Position numbers and translations under genes: made by a program. Of a DNA stretch of 64,000 nt, positions 63,971-64,000 are shown piece after piece (within the stretch, counting starts at the first letter, position 1; every line of letters starts with the position of its first letter). The notes below the pieces were generated by a model. It searched no databases, was not told the origin of the DNA, and was given only the letters and a program-made list of their open reading frames with translations. Origin of the DNA: Pseudogemmobacter hezensis (GTDB taxonomy: Bacteria; Pseudomonadota; Alphaproteobacteria; Rhodobacterales; Rhodobacteraceae); contig NZ_JABJXT010000003.1 of NCBI RefSeq assembly GCF_013155295.1, forward strand, positions 248,001-312,000, given 5' to 3'.

Positions 63971-64000
63971 TTGGCGATCAGCTTTGGTGACGGGGCGGGG

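Overview
The window is high-GC, gene-dense chromosomal DNA from an alphaproteobacterium, most likely Paracoccus or a close relative in the Rhodobacteraceae. Supporting signs are a pseudoazurin gene preceded by an FNR-type box, an NDUFS6-like zinc-finger protein, short intergenic repeats built around a CATCTGTC...AAATATCCCGGGG core, and codon use strongly biased to G or C in third positions. I see no rRNA, tRNA, CRISPR array, transposase, integrase or phage structural gene.

Layout. 0.1-6.3 kb: DEAD-box RNA helicase, a small putative DNA-binding protein, an EamA exporter, a membrane protein resembling an M48 peptidase without its zinc histidines, and a SPOR protein. 6.3-11.0 kb (minus): nucleoside salvage operon cdd-deoA-deoB-add-upp. 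11.2-17.3 kb: prmA, small membrane protein, DUF1127 protein, ruvC-ruvA-htpX-ruvB and a zinc-finger protein. 17.4-25.6 kb: secreted small protein, polA, zincin-like peptidase, Tat-exported metallo-beta-lactamase-fold protein, gltX, MATE exporter. 25.7-30.5 kb: tandem glycine riboswitch followed by gcvT-gcvH-gcvP. 30.7-31.8 kb: azlCD. 31.8-41.4 kb (minus): xylose-type operon with a LacI regulator, xylA, a TIM-barrel isomerase, a Gfo/Idh/MocA dehydrogenase, a CUT2-type ABC importer and xylB. 41.6-48.7 kb: heterotetrameric sarcosine-oxidase-like operon soxBDAG, with a GlxA-type and an XRE-cupin regulator. 48.7-50.9 kb: meaB, rpmB, pseudoazurin. 51.0-53.8 kb: Dcm-type methylase with Vsr, then aroG. 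54.0-58.6 kb: capsule-type ABC export genes and a GT25-like protein. 58.6-64.0 kb: nadD, a KAP-family P-loop NTPase, ettA, a lipoprotein hydrolase and a 25-residue membrane peptide.

How the genes work together. Sarcosine oxidation yields glycine and methylene-tetrahydrofolate, and the glycine cleavage system under its riboswitch disposes of glycine, so the two systems could form one C1 route (inference). The salvage operon turns deoxynucleosides into bases and pentose phosphates. The xylose-type operon couples uptake to isomerisation and phosphorylation.

The most notable unannotated structure is a complete attenuator in front of aroG (DAHP synthase). It has a 27-codon leader ORF carrying a Trp-Phe-Tyr-Tyr-Phe run, a terminator, and a matching antiterminator segment. 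Promoter spacing suggests the leader message is leaderless. The second is the sarcosine oxidase delta-like subunit, in which three of the four known zinc ligands are not conserved.
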